From Flavobacteria bacterium MS024-2A (GTDB lineage Bacteria; Bacteroidota; Bacteroidia; Flavobacteriales; Flavobacteriaceae), in assembly GCA_905182305.1 (NCBI GenBank), contig CAJJBB010000005.1:186001-250000 (forward strand): DNA of 64,000 nt. The letters are read 5' to 3'. The notes under the pieces were generated by a model. It saw nothing but the letters and a program-made list of their open reading frames with translations. It searched no databases and had not been told where the DNA came from. Position 1 is the stretch's first letter. Each line of letters begins with the position of its first letter. A program made the position numbers and the translations under genes. Shown piece after piece: positions 1 to 7,066 of the stretch.

Positions 1-2
1 AT

Positions 3-1152
3 AGTCCAGAATTAATAGATTTCTTTGAAAAGGAGTTTTTAAATTCTAAACCCAAAGATTACAATACTGAAAAGTATAACTCCATATTTAGCAAACTAGA
101 AACATCACTACAAGAAGCTAAATTAAGCCACTTATTGCCCATTAAGATGGTTTACTTCAAAACATACACTAATGAGATAGTACGAGCCTTATATGGCACT
201 ACAGGGAAGAATACAGCAACAGAATATCTAAAGAAATTAAATACCATTCTAAAGGATTACGATTCAAATGAATTTAGAGATAAATATTTTGAAAAGTATT
301 ATCAAACTGAAGATAAAAAGCTAAAACGCCCTGTTAAAATAGAATCCGTTAACAACGCAATTAAAAAGATTAATTCACTTAAAAGGTTAGAAGCATTTTT
401 GTTTTGGCTTTATAGTTTCTGTTTAAGGGGTTTAGATGGGCAAGATGTTACTTTAGTAAGTGATGAATTATTAGTTGAAGATTATCCCCTTGCAGATTAT
501 ATTTACGATTTTGATATAGAAGGATATGATATGCCAATTCATATTGAATTAAAGCGTAAAAAAGACTGCTGCAAGAACCTTTACATTACTAATTAATGCT
601 TACCCTACATTAAGTATAAATGAACTTTTAAAAGAAGTTATACGGATCAATAGACCAGATGAGGTTAATGAAGATGATGGCTTAAAACTATTCAAGTGGG
701 ATAGACTAACCAATAAAAGAAAGTGGGATTTGTATGCTGATTTTTTACAAGGTAGATTAACAACGATATTAGGCAATAGTTTTAAATCAACTAGACATAC
801 GTTTACATCAACAGCCGATACACTAGGAGTTGCATTATCAGACCAAAGTGCATTAATAGGTAATAAATCAAGAAAAGGTTCAATAGCATCATATTCTACC
901 ATAGATGAAAAAAGACTTGATTACATACACTTGGATGTATTAGGACAGTATGATATAATAAGAACCTATATAAACCTATTAAAGCACATTAAAGAAACAG
1001 GGTTAATGCAAAATGCTGCAAGAACATTAGACAGCCAAGTATACGAATTGGATAAAACCCAACACCTTGATGAATCTTGGAGAACTATATTAGATAGGGA
1101 AACCTATAAAAGAAGAAAGCGTTCTTTTGATAGTGAGAAAAGATGTGATTAG
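3..1152 (+). pseudogene. Tyrosine recombinase (integrase), frameshifted and 5'-partial
   Basis: This is the body of a tyrosine site-specific recombinase of the Bacteroidota mobile-element type. The frame is open from the window edge, so the N-terminus lies outside. The first part carries the SAM-like core-binding region and the first catalytic arginine in the context YSFCLRGLDGQDV. The second part, in another frame, carries STRHTF (second arginine box) and the presumed nucleophile tyrosine in IASYST. The two parts join only through a +1 shift in the six-A run at about 556-561; joined there they read ELKRKKTAARTF, which fits the beta-hairpin lysine region. The usual HxxR and LGH histidines appear replaced (K and N), so the enzyme may have been decaying anyway. 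An assembly indel in the A run is the alternative. Confidence 0.75.
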
Positions 1153-1210
1153 AGAAAAACTTACTTAATACTCACCCTTTACGATTACAATACTTTGTTT
1201 GCATAAATTC

Positions 1211-1375
1211 TTATAAAGCCATTGTGGGAAAAAAAATATTAAACCGAAACAAAACATATCCTATTGCAGAAAAATATTCTCCATCTATAAGATTTATTAT
1301 AATTACAACAATCCAACCTGATTTTGCAATATAACCCAATATCCGAAAAACCAGTTGAGCAAATTTTGATTTCAT
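1211..1375 (-). CDS. Small hydrophobic protein, 54 aa
   Basis: Reading the minus strand from the ATG at 1375 gives a 54-residue protein. It starts MKSKFAQLVFRILGY, has a central hydrophobic stretch (WIVVIIINLI, about residues 21-30) and ends FFPTMAL. I do not recognise a family. Support comes from its start: the bases around and upstream of its ATG are a near-exact copy of those at the neighbouring lipoprotein gene, so both genes seem to use the same leader. It could be a one-helix membrane peptide. It is short and could also be chance coding created when the leader was duplicated. Confidence 0.4.
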   Translation of the reverse strand: MKSKFAQLVFRILGYIAKSGWIVVIIINLIDGEYFSAIGYVLFRFNIFFPTMAL

Positions 1376-1389
1376 ATGTGTTTAGTATC
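1371..1389 (-). repeat. Direct repeat, copy 1 (gene-start leader)
   Basis: The 19-base sequence ttcatatgtgtttagtatc occurs here and again at 1670-1688 in the same orientation. Read on the minus strand it contains an ATG preceded by GATACTAAACACAT, so each copy places a start codon and its leader in front of a small minus-strand gene. A related AACACATAT-ATG context precedes the serine recombinase at 1883 on the other strand. Confidence 0.8.
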
Positions 1390-1422
1390 TATCAAGGTTG
1401 ATTAGGGTTTATTTCTTCCATT

Positions 1423-1674
1423 TTAATAACAGTTTTTCTCTTGCATTTTTGAATCAATATAACTCATTAAATTAGCTGTTCCTGTTCCTGTTCTTGCTCT
1501 TTGGTTGTCAGAATTAGCTTCTGCAATATTAAAGTGGTATTGTAATTCATCACAATTAGAAGAATTAATTATTGCTTTTAAACTTGAACTATATTTAGAC
1601 CAATCAGGTTCAGAACTTAAATCCCCACAGCTAAAAAATATAATAGTTAGTAATAATAGTCCTACTTTTTTCAT
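1423..1674 (-). CDS. Small predicted lipoprotein, 83 aa
   Basis: The protein begins MKKVGLLLLTIIFFSCGD, a short lipoprotein signal with a lipobox-like FFSC placing the lipidated cysteine at residue 16. It should therefore be exported and membrane anchored. The remaining ~67 residues are polar with a second pair of cysteines (NCDEL and the C-terminal KNCY) that could form a disulfide. I do not recognise the family. It sits between a recombinase remnant and a serine recombinase, so it is probably cargo of the mobile region. The start is supported by the duplicated leader sequence covering its ATG. Confidence 0.6.
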   Translation of the reverse strand: MKKVGLLLLTIIFFSCGDLSSEPDWSKYSSSLKAIINSSNCDELQYHFNIAEANSDNQRARTGTGTANLMSYIDSKMQEKNCY

Positions 1675-1688
1675 ATGTGTTTAGTATC
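1670..1688 (-). repeat. Direct repeat, copy 2 (gene-start leader)
   Basis: Second copy of the 19-base sequence found at 1371-1389. It covers the ATG of the small lipoprotein gene. The two copies are about 300 bases apart and flank that gene, so recombination between them would remove or duplicate it. Confidence 0.8.
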
Positions 1689-1882
1689 CTTTAGTGAATC
1701 ACTATTCCTGATAACACCTTGTGTATAAACTCTTAAAGTATACTTGTTGTTTTATAATTTTTCAGAACCATTTAATACTAAATAAGGGGTATAAAGTTTA
1801 TAACGTTAAAAATAGTAGTTTAATACGTTAACCTTATAAAGTTTTAAAATAAATTTATATATTAGCTTTAAAGAACACATAT

Positions 1883-2509
1883 ATGAAACCTGCAAAGTAT
1901 GAAAGGGTAAGTACTAAAGAACAAAGTACTGCAAGGCAAAGACTAACTAAATTAGAAGATGGTACACCTGTTTTAGAAGTAGTAGATAAGTGTAGTGGTG
2001 TAATTCCATTCAAGGAACGTGATAATGCCCCAAAACTCCTTGTAATGGCTCAACGTGGCGATATAGATACGTTAATGGTACATTCAATTGATAGGTTAGG
2101 AAGGAACACTATAGATATACTTAAAACAGTTCAGGAATTTACTGAAATGGGCGTTAATGTAGTTTCTAAAACTGAAGGATTACAAACGCTTATTGATGGT
2201 AAAGAAAATCCTACTACAAAGATGATTCTATCTATAATGGCTACCCTTGCAGAGTGGGAATTGAAGAATAGTAAAGAACGTCAAGCTGAAGGTATAGAAC
2301 GTGCAAGGAAGAATGGTAGGTATAAGAATAACGGTGGCAATAAACCTAAAGAAACTACAGAACAGTTTTTTAATAAATCTAATGTGCAAATGTGCTTAAA
2401 AGAACTAAAGAATGGTGAGTCTATTAACCGTGCTTCAAAGATTGCAGGAGTATCATACCCTACTGCTCAAAAGGTTTTAAGACTTGCAGAGATTGAAGGA
2501 ATGTTGTGA
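1883..2509 (+). CDS. Serine recombinase (resolvase/invertase family)
   Basis: A 208-residue small serine recombinase. The N-terminal catalytic domain shows YERVSTKEQ with the nucleophile serine at residue 10, then the conserved DTLMVHSIDRLGRN segment (helix D/E region with the catalytic arginines), and ILSIMATLAEWE before the long E helix with ERQAEGIERARKNGRYK. The C-terminus (about 165-208) is a helix-turn-helix for site binding: INRASKIAGVSYPTAQKVL. Length and domain order match the Tn3-resolvase/invertase class rather than large integrases. The start ATG is preceded by an AACACATAT leader resembling the duplicated leader of the two nearby minus-strand genes. It is the only intact recombinase in the window. 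Its target (res site, inversion or excision) cannot be told from sequence. Confidence 0.9.
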   Translation: MKPAKYERVSTKEQSTARQRLTKLEDGTPVLEVVDKCSGVIPFKERDNAPKLLVMAQRGDIDTLMVHSIDRLGRNTIDILKTVQEFTEMGVNVVSKTEGLQTLIDGKENPTTKMILSIMATLAEWELKNSKERQAEGIERARKNGRYKNNGGNKPKETTEQFFNKSNVQMCLKELKNGESINRASKIAGVSYPTAQKVLRLAEIEGML

Positions 2510-2521
2510 TGTAATTGGCGA

Positions 2522-3481
2522 CTATTGTCTTAAATTTTTATACTTCTGCTTAATGAGAAACATTATATAATCAATGTCCGTATCCTTAAAGATAGATACT
2601 TTATATACAGTTCCTTTAGCACCACTTTTCCAAGTCCAAGAATCTTCTTTAGCAATCTTTTTTGGGTCATCAAGAATAAAGTAGTTTTTTGATGTTCTCC
2701 CATCTGTATATACATTACCCCTTGAAAAATCAACCCTTATACCTTTCTTTTGAAAGTTGAAATAAGCAATAGTTTTATTTTTTTTATCTTCAAAAAGTAG
2801 GCTTATATACTGTCTTTTTGGAACTATTTCAACACCATCTAATTCAATCATCAATTCTTTCAGTTCATTCCATTTCTCAACAATTGAATCATCTGATTTT
2901 GATAAGTGGTCTTGTTCTGTAAATACTTTTACTTCCTTGTTTATCTCACTAAAGGCATTATTCTTTTTTGTATCAGTTAGCGAACCAATACTTTCATTTG
3001 AATTTGATTTGTGTTTATTAAATACAATTGTGTTGTTTGTAAACCTTTTAATTTCCCAAAGTTCAAATGGTAGGTTATCAAAATTTACACTATCCTTTTG
3101 GTAAGAATTAAATGATTCAGCTACAAAAATTATTTTAGATTGCGACCAATCAACATCTTTCATTTCAAGAACCTTACCCTTGTGTTGAGATAGCCTTAAT
3201 AAGAAATCCGCCTTATTATTAAGCATTAGTTGCAAGTAGGTCATTCCTTGGTCTACAACAGAATAGCTACTTCCTTTTTTATACTCTACAATTACAAAGG
3301 AATTGTTTTCAAGGTCAAAGCAAAGAGTATCTATCCTGTATTTCTCAACCCTAAATTCTGATTCTATAAAATCTAATTCAAAAATTGATTCGGTATTCTT
3401 TTCTACTAATGCTTGAATATCCTTTTCAAGTTTAAAAGGTACAAGATTAACTTCTTCAAGATTTTCTTTGTTTAAATTGTC
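2522..3481 (-). pseudogene. NucS-like nuclease with DUF5655 domain, 5'-truncated
   Basis: An ATG-initiated reading would begin at 3244, but the coding frame continues upstream with clear homology and no ATG, GTG or TTG. It contains PFKLEKDIQ, then RIDTLCFD and VIVEYKKG, the PD-(D/E)XK nuclease core of the NucS-like proteins, followed by VVDQGMTYLQLML. The C-terminal ~100 residues (YISLLF, YFNFQKKGIRV, DIDYIMFLIKQKY) match DUF5655. Known relatives are predicted DNA-binding or DNA-cutting proteins often found on mobile elements. Only the first ~10 residues seem lost, at a junction near 3480 where an unrelated plus-strand fragment begins. Internal initiation at the ATG at 3244 would remove the catalytic core. 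It converges with the serine recombinase, 12 bases away. Confidence 0.7.
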
Positions 3482-3703
3482 TCTGGAGGAAATGAAAATG
3501 AATTTATTTTTGTCTATGCATTTGATGATTTTACAGAGCAGGGAAAATTTCCAAATACGGATAAATCGTTAAAAGAACTATATAATGAAATGTATAACGG
3601 TTCATATGATAAGGATTTAGATGTTTATAATGATGCGATAGAAATGTCAGGTAGACGACGAGAAACACTATCTTTAATTCCAAAGCTTTCAACAGAATTA
3701 TAG
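3476..3703 (+). pseudogene. 3' fragment of an unidentified plus-strand gene
   Basis: An open frame without a start codon runs into a TAG stop and reads like real coding sequence: EFIFVYAFDDF, then KFPNTDKSLKELYNEMYN, ending LSLIPKLSTEL. I do not recognise the family. Its beginning coincides with the lost 5' end of the NucS-like gene on the other strand. The simplest reading is that the mobile region to the left was inserted into, or recombined with, this gene, leaving only its last ~74 codons. Confidence 0.4.
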
Positions 3704-3758
3704 AATACACATATCGAATTTCAGAAATTAATATCGTTTTAAAATACTTTTAATTTTC

Positions 3759-3789
3759 AACCCTTTAATTAAGTTTATAGGGTTTTTTT
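3759..3789 (+). terminator. Intrinsic terminator-like hairpin, unit A
   Basis: AACCCT pairs with AGGGTT across a 14-base loop and is followed by a run of seven T. The same design (AACCC...GGGTT plus T tract) occurs after the two secreted-protein genes downstream. Confidence 0.55.
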
Positions 3790-3790
3790 A

Positions 3791-3890
3791 TTAATCCACA
3801 GGCATATCCCCTTCAGTAAGTTCTACAATTCACTTTACCAAGAATAAAACAAGCTACTAATGAAGTGATTGAAGACTTGCCGTTGTTTGT
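3791..3890. repeat. Dispersed repeat, copy A (about 100 bases)
   Basis: Starts at taatccacaggcatatc just after a terminator and continues through aagctactaatgaagtg to ttgccgttgtttgtt. It aligns along its length with copy C (5560-5655) with scattered substitutions, and its first ~35 bases align with copy B (4911-4942). On the minus strand the three copies share a stop-terminated frame reading ELTEGDMPVD here. This suggests the repeat derives from the 3' end of a convergent gene. It lies directly upstream of the promoter and leader of the 306-residue secreted protein. Confidence 0.75.
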
Positions 3891-3919
3891 TAAGTAAGTT
3901 CTGGGATTTGTTATATTTG
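3887..3919 (+). promoter_or_regulatory. Bacteroidota-type promoter
   Basis: TTG at 3887-3889, a 22-base spacer and TATATTTG at 3912-3919 match the Bacteroidota sigma-A pattern TTG-N(17-23)-TAnnTTTG. It would start transcription near 3923 and drive the secreted-protein gene beginning at 3948. Confidence 0.5.
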
Positions 3920-3925
3920 AGCATT

Positions 3926-3942
3926 ATTAATCATAAATCAAT
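3926..3942 (+). repeat. Shared leader sequence, copy 1
   Basis: attaatcataaatcaat lies here, five bases before the ATG at 3948, and again at 4963-4979 before the ATG at 4984. The similarity continues into the first codons of both genes (aaaATGAAxAAAAT), so the two genes share their 5' leaders as well as their 3' flanks. Confidence 0.75.
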
Positions 3943-3947
3943 TTAAA

Positions 3948-4868
3948 ATGAAGAAAATTATTTTATTATTATTTACCATTCCAGTAATCGCTTTTGCACA
4001 GAAAAAAAATAATGGAAAGGTTTACGATAAACATCCCGCAATAGATACCGCTCACAAGTTTGGTCAAGCCTGGATAAGCGGAGACATCGAAACACTTAAA
4101 AGTTTAGCAGGAGAGGGATTTAAAATGGCGAGTTCAATGAATAATAGTCCAAACTACAAGGGTGGAGACATCAATAATCTTCTTGGCCAATCTTCTTGGA
4201 TGAAAAAAAACTTTGTTAATATTTCCTTAAAAAATAGAGGACAGGCTTATTCGGATGCAATAGAGTATAAAAAATCAGGTCTTTTTGTTCAGACATTTCA
4301 AGAATTTATTGCTTGGGATAAAAATAATGGATTTAAAATAAGAACCCCTTTTAACGGAATCTTTGTATTTGATAAAAAAGGAGAGAAAATAGTTCGTTTT
4401 TGGTGGTCTGACAATCAAGCAGCATGGCAAAAATGGAATCTTTCTAGAGAAACAATTAAAAATGGAGTAGTGTTTAAAGACCATCCTTTTATCAGTAAAT
4501 TGAGAATGGTTTGGTATAATTTAGAACAGGGTAATGTTGAAGCTACTTTTCAGGATTTTTCTCCCAACGCAAAAATTTATGATAGTAATTTAATTGACAA
4601 GGATTTCAATTCTTTAGAAGAACAAATAGAAAATGTTAAAAATATCTTCAAAACCTTTGATTTATTATCAATTGATGAGGTTGGATTCCCTGATTATATT
4701 GATTATGAAGGTAGTGGAGGAGTTGTAATGTCCTGGTGTAATATGACAATGAAAAACAAGAAAACAGGGGAAATTAAAGTGCTAAAAGTGCACAGTCAAA
4801 TGTCATTTAACGATTCAGGGTCAATTGTGCGGGAAGATTTATATTACAATTCTAATATTTTAAATTAA
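3948..4868 (+). CDS. Secreted protein with two NTF2/SnoaL-like domains
   Basis: A 306-residue protein with a Sec signal peptide (MKKIILLLFTIPVIAFAQ, likely cut after AFA). The mature part appears to hold two related halves of NTF2/SnoaL-like fold. The first starts near residue 30 (HPAIDTAHKFGQAWISGDIE) and the second near 178 (HPFISKLRMVWYNLEQGNVE); both show the 'helix, then G-(D/N)-(I/V)-E' opening typical of the fold. No catalytic residues can be assigned. SnoaL-like proteins range from isomerases to ligand-binding stress proteins, so the role is open. The gene has its own promoter and terminator and lies between two copies of a repeat shared with the next gene. Confidence 0.7.
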   Translation: MKKIILLLFTIPVIAFAQKKNNGKVYDKHPAIDTAHKFGQAWISGDIETLKSLAGEGFKMASSMNNSPNYKGGDINNLLGQSSWMKKNFVNISLKNRGQAYSDAIEYKKSGLFVQTFQEFIAWDKNNGFKIRTPFNGIFVFDKKGEKIVRFWWSDNQAAWQKWNLSRETIKNGVVFKDHPFISKLRMVWYNLEQGNVEATFQDFSPNAKIYDSNLIDKDFNSLEEQIENVKNIFKTFDLLSIDEVGFPDYIDYEGSGGVVMSWCNMTMKNKKTGEIKVLKVHSQMSFNDSGSIVREDLYYNSNILN

Positions 4869-4883
4869 TACTTAATTTTAAAG

Positions 4884-4910
4884 ACCCTTCCAAGCGGAGG
4901 GTTTTCTTTT
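4884..4910 (+). terminator. Intrinsic terminator-like hairpin, unit B
   Basis: ACCCTTCC and GGAGGGT form an imperfect stem with a short loop, followed by TTTCTTTT. It ends the 306-residue secreted-protein gene and directly precedes repeat copy B. Confidence 0.6.
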
Positions 4911-4942
4911 AAACCCCAGGCATATCATCTTCTGTAAGTTCT
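4911..4942. repeat. Dispersed repeat, copy B (short form)
   Basis: aaaccccaggcatatcatc followed by ttctgtaagttcttta aligns with the start of copies A and C, then diverges into the leader of the next gene. The minus-strand frame reads ELTEDDMPGV before the stop. Confidence 0.65.
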
Positions 4943-4962
4943 TTATTGTTACCTTCAATTCT

Positions 4963-4979
4963 ATTAATCATAAATCAAT
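4963..4979 (+). repeat. Shared leader sequence, copy 2
   Basis: Exact 17-base copy of attaatcataaatcaat, four bases before the ATG of the 166-residue secreted protein. No TAnnTTTG box lies just upstream, unlike copy 1. Confidence 0.75.
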
Positions 4980-4983
4980 CAAA

Positions 4984-5484
4984 ATGAAAAAAATACTTTT
5001 AGTTACAGCCCTTCTTTTTATGTCCAATGCATTTGCAACTGACGATGAAGACACCTTTAATCAACTTAAACAACTCGAGGGTAAATGGGTGGGAACAATT
5101 AATTATTCCAATAGAGACGCTGAACCTATAAACTTACAGTATAGTATCCGTTCAAATGGAAGCGCACTTTTAGAAGAGAGTAATGAGGGAGGTACTGAAA
5201 TGATGACTATTTTTAACCTTCACAATGATAATATTTTAGCAACACACTATTGTGCAGCACAAAACCGCCCTGTTGCAGAGCTTAAATCCAATAAAAGTGG
5301 AATTATAAGTTTAGTGACAAATCAAGCAAAAAGCGGATTGGACTCAAATAAAGAGATGTTTGTTGAATCTTGGGAACTAAATCTAATGCTGGAAAATAAA
5401 GACATATTTATTTATGAATACAAAACTATTGGTCCAGATGGTTCAGGTTTCACTGCCAAAGCTGAAATGAAACGAGTAAAATAA
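4984..5484 (+). CDS. Secreted lipocalin-like protein (DUF1579-like)
   Basis: A 166-residue protein with a signal peptide (MKKILLVTALLFMSNAFA). The mature part begins with LKQLEGKWVGTINY, the opening strand typical of small lipocalin-like or DUF1579-type beta barrels. It continues with GTEMMTIFNLH and ATHYCAAQNRP, which resemble conserved positions of that group. A ligand-binding or periplasmic stress role is possible but not shown. The gene lacks an obvious promoter box and may be read from upstream through the weaker terminator B. It shares leader and 3' flank with the preceding gene but not its protein sequence. Confidence 0.7.
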   Translation: MKKILLVTALLFMSNAFATDDEDTFNQLKQLEGKWVGTINYSNRDAEPINLQYSIRSNGSALLEESNEGGTEMMTIFNLHNDNILATHYCAAQNRPVAELKSNKSGIISLVTNQAKSGLDSNKEMFVESWELNLMLENKDIFIYEYKTIGPDGSGFTAKAEMKRVK

Positions 5485-5526
5485 TTAGTCTATCTGTTTT
5501 AAACTATAGCTTAATTCTTAAGCAAG

Positions 5527-5558
5527 AACCCTCTAATTATTTTCAGAGGGTTTTCTTT
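5527..5558 (+). terminator. Intrinsic terminator, unit C
   Basis: AACCCTCT and AGAGGGTT form a perfect 8-bp stem around a 10-base loop, followed by TTCTTTT. It ends the 166-residue secreted-protein gene and precedes repeat copy C. Confidence 0.8.
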
Positions 5559-5559
5559 T

Positions 5560-5655
5560 AAACCACAGGTATATCATCTTCAGTGAGTTTTACAATACAC
5601 TTTAACAAGAATGAAACAAGCCACTAGTGAAGTGAGTGAAGACTTGCCTTTGTTT
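5560..5655. repeat. Dispersed repeat, copy C
   Basis: Begins aaaccacaggtatatcatc and runs to ttgcctttgtttata, aligning over nearly its whole length with copy A (3791-3890). The minus-strand frame reads KLTEDDIPVV before the stop. It stops at the 3' end of the glycosyltransferase gene on the minus strand, so it marks the right edge of the repeat-bearing region. Confidence 0.75.
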
Positions 5656-5659
5656 ATAC

Positions 5660-7066
5660 CTACTTAATTTTTTTTTTAATGTACCTATATAGAGCTCTTT
5701 TCTTGTGCGACCTTATTAAGGTTAATTTTAGTTTAATATGAGGGGCAACTTGTTTCCAGCGTTTATGGCTAATCAGGATGTAAAAATCCTGAGGTTTTAA
5801 TGTAAGCTTATCAAGAGTAAAGCTATTTACTTTTTTGATATTCCCTTTTGTGTAAAATTGACTTGAATAGCTTTTAAAATCTAAAGTATAGATGTTTGTA
5901 TTTTTAATTTCACTCACTAAATATTTATCAGTATTATTTTCAAGTAACGGATTTGCAAAACCACTTAGGTATATAACCAGAAGTAAGACTGGAATTATAA
6001 GACCAATTTTAAGGAAAAGAACTCTCGCTTTAATTTCGAACCAATAATTATGAATCCATAAAGCCATTGGAATAGTTACAGGAAGAATATAGGGATGTAT
6101 AAGGCTTTTAGAAGTAGTAAAAAACAATGGTGTCCAAACAATCCAAGTGAGTAAAAATAAAGCCCAAGAATTTGTTTTTAATTTTTTAAAATTTTTCCAT
6201 AAAGTTTGAATAAAAATAAGAGACCAAGGCAAGCAAAAGATCAACAGAAACCCCCAAACAATTCCAAAGGGTTGTTGCTTGGCAAACCCATATTTATCAC
6301 CTACCCATCCTGAATTAAAATAACGGTTAAAATGTTCGCCTACAATAAAATAATCTATAAATCCAGGCGAGGCTGCTTCCGCTAGAAAATACCAGGGTAA
6401 CGCAATTAAAATAATTAAAAAACTCCCCAACACCCAGGGGGCTTTTTTTAATGAGCTTATTAAATTATTTTGAATTAGACACCAAATCAAAATAGGGGGT
6501 AAGGTAAGGACAACAATAATAGGTCCTTTTGCAAGAAGTCCCAATCCAAGACCTAAAAAAAAAAGATATCCCCAAGCGGTAGAGGCTTTTTTTTGGATGC
6601 TTTTCCAAAAAGACAGCATTACAACCGTTATGCTAAGAGTCAGGAAAACATCTGTAGAGACTACACCAGAATGTAAATAAAATTCCGGAAGACTTAAAAG
6701 GATGATACCAGGTAAATAAGATGAGTTAGTACGTTTTTGACCAAATTTCCCAATCCACCATCCAATAAAACCACAAACTAATAAATAAGGAAGACGAACA
6801 AAAAACGCACTGTCATCAAAAAGAGTTATACTTAAAGCACTAGCCCAGCTTGACAATGGAGGTTTTGCCCAAAATGGAACTCCATAATCAATTTGAAGTA
6901 CAACCCAGTTTTGGGTCTCGGCCATTATCCTTGCAATTTCAGCATACCGTGCTTCTGTTTTATCCATTAAAGGAATAACGATATTTAGAAACCCTCTAAT
7001 AAGTAGTAACACCCAAAATATAATCCGTAAAGTTTTGTTGCTTTCTAATTTGGAAATTCGAATCAT
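5660..7066 (-). CDS. ArnT-like glycosyltransferase, PMT/GT83 type
   Basis: A 468-residue polytopic membrane protein. The first periplasmic loop has the family's catalytic acidic motif as DKTEARYAEIAR (about residues 35-46), followed by PFWAKPPLSSW, typical of ArnT-like enzymes. These take a sugar from a polyprenyl-phosphate carrier and add it to lipid A, glycans or proteins on the outer face of the inner membrane. About a dozen hydrophobic segments follow, with a short C-terminal soluble part. The start overlaps the end of the upstream GT2 gene by four bases, suggesting translational coupling. The pair would make and use a polyprenyl-phosphate sugar; the acceptor is unknown. Confidence 0.85.
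   Translation of the reverse strand: MIRISKLESNKTLRIIFWVLLLIRGFLNIVIPLMDKTEARYAEIARIMAETQNWVVLQIDYGVPFWAKPPLSSWASALSITLFDDSAFFVRLPYLLVCGFIGWWIGKFGQKRTNSSYLPGIILLSLPEFYLHSGVVSTDVFLTLSITVVMLSFWKSIQKKASTAWGYLFFLGLGLGLLAKGPIIVVLTLPPILIWCLIQNNLISSLKKAPWVLGSFLIILIALPWYFLAEAASPGFIDYFIVGEHFNRYFNSGWVGDKYGFAKQQPFGIVWGFLLIFCLPWSLIFIQTLWKNFKKLKTNSWALFLLTWIVWTPLFFTTSKSLIHPYILPVTIPMALWIHNYWFEIKARVLFLKIGLIIPVLLLVIYLSGFANPLLENNTDKYLVSEIKNTNIYTLDFKSYSSQFYTKGNIKKVNSFTLDKLTLKPQDFYILISHKRWKQVAPHIKLKLTLIRSHKKRALYRYIKKKIK

Noticed and set aside
553-575. Programmed -1 frameshifting in the integrase
   Set aside because: The A run resembles an IS-type slippery site, but the frame change needed is +1, and the register does not fit X-XXY-YYZ.
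600-902. Minus-strand open frame of 100 codons
   Set aside because: It is the shadow of the integrase 3' half, which has clear homology on the plus strand.
3791-5655. Repeat as tail of an ssb gene
   Set aside because: The EDDMPV ending resembles the acidic tip of SSB (DDxPF), but the terminal phenylalanine is absent in all copies and no OB-fold sequence is upstream.
3759-5655. Classical integron attC sites
   Set aside because: The copies show no attC core pairs or large palindromic fold, and the nearby recombinases are not of the IntI type as far as visible.
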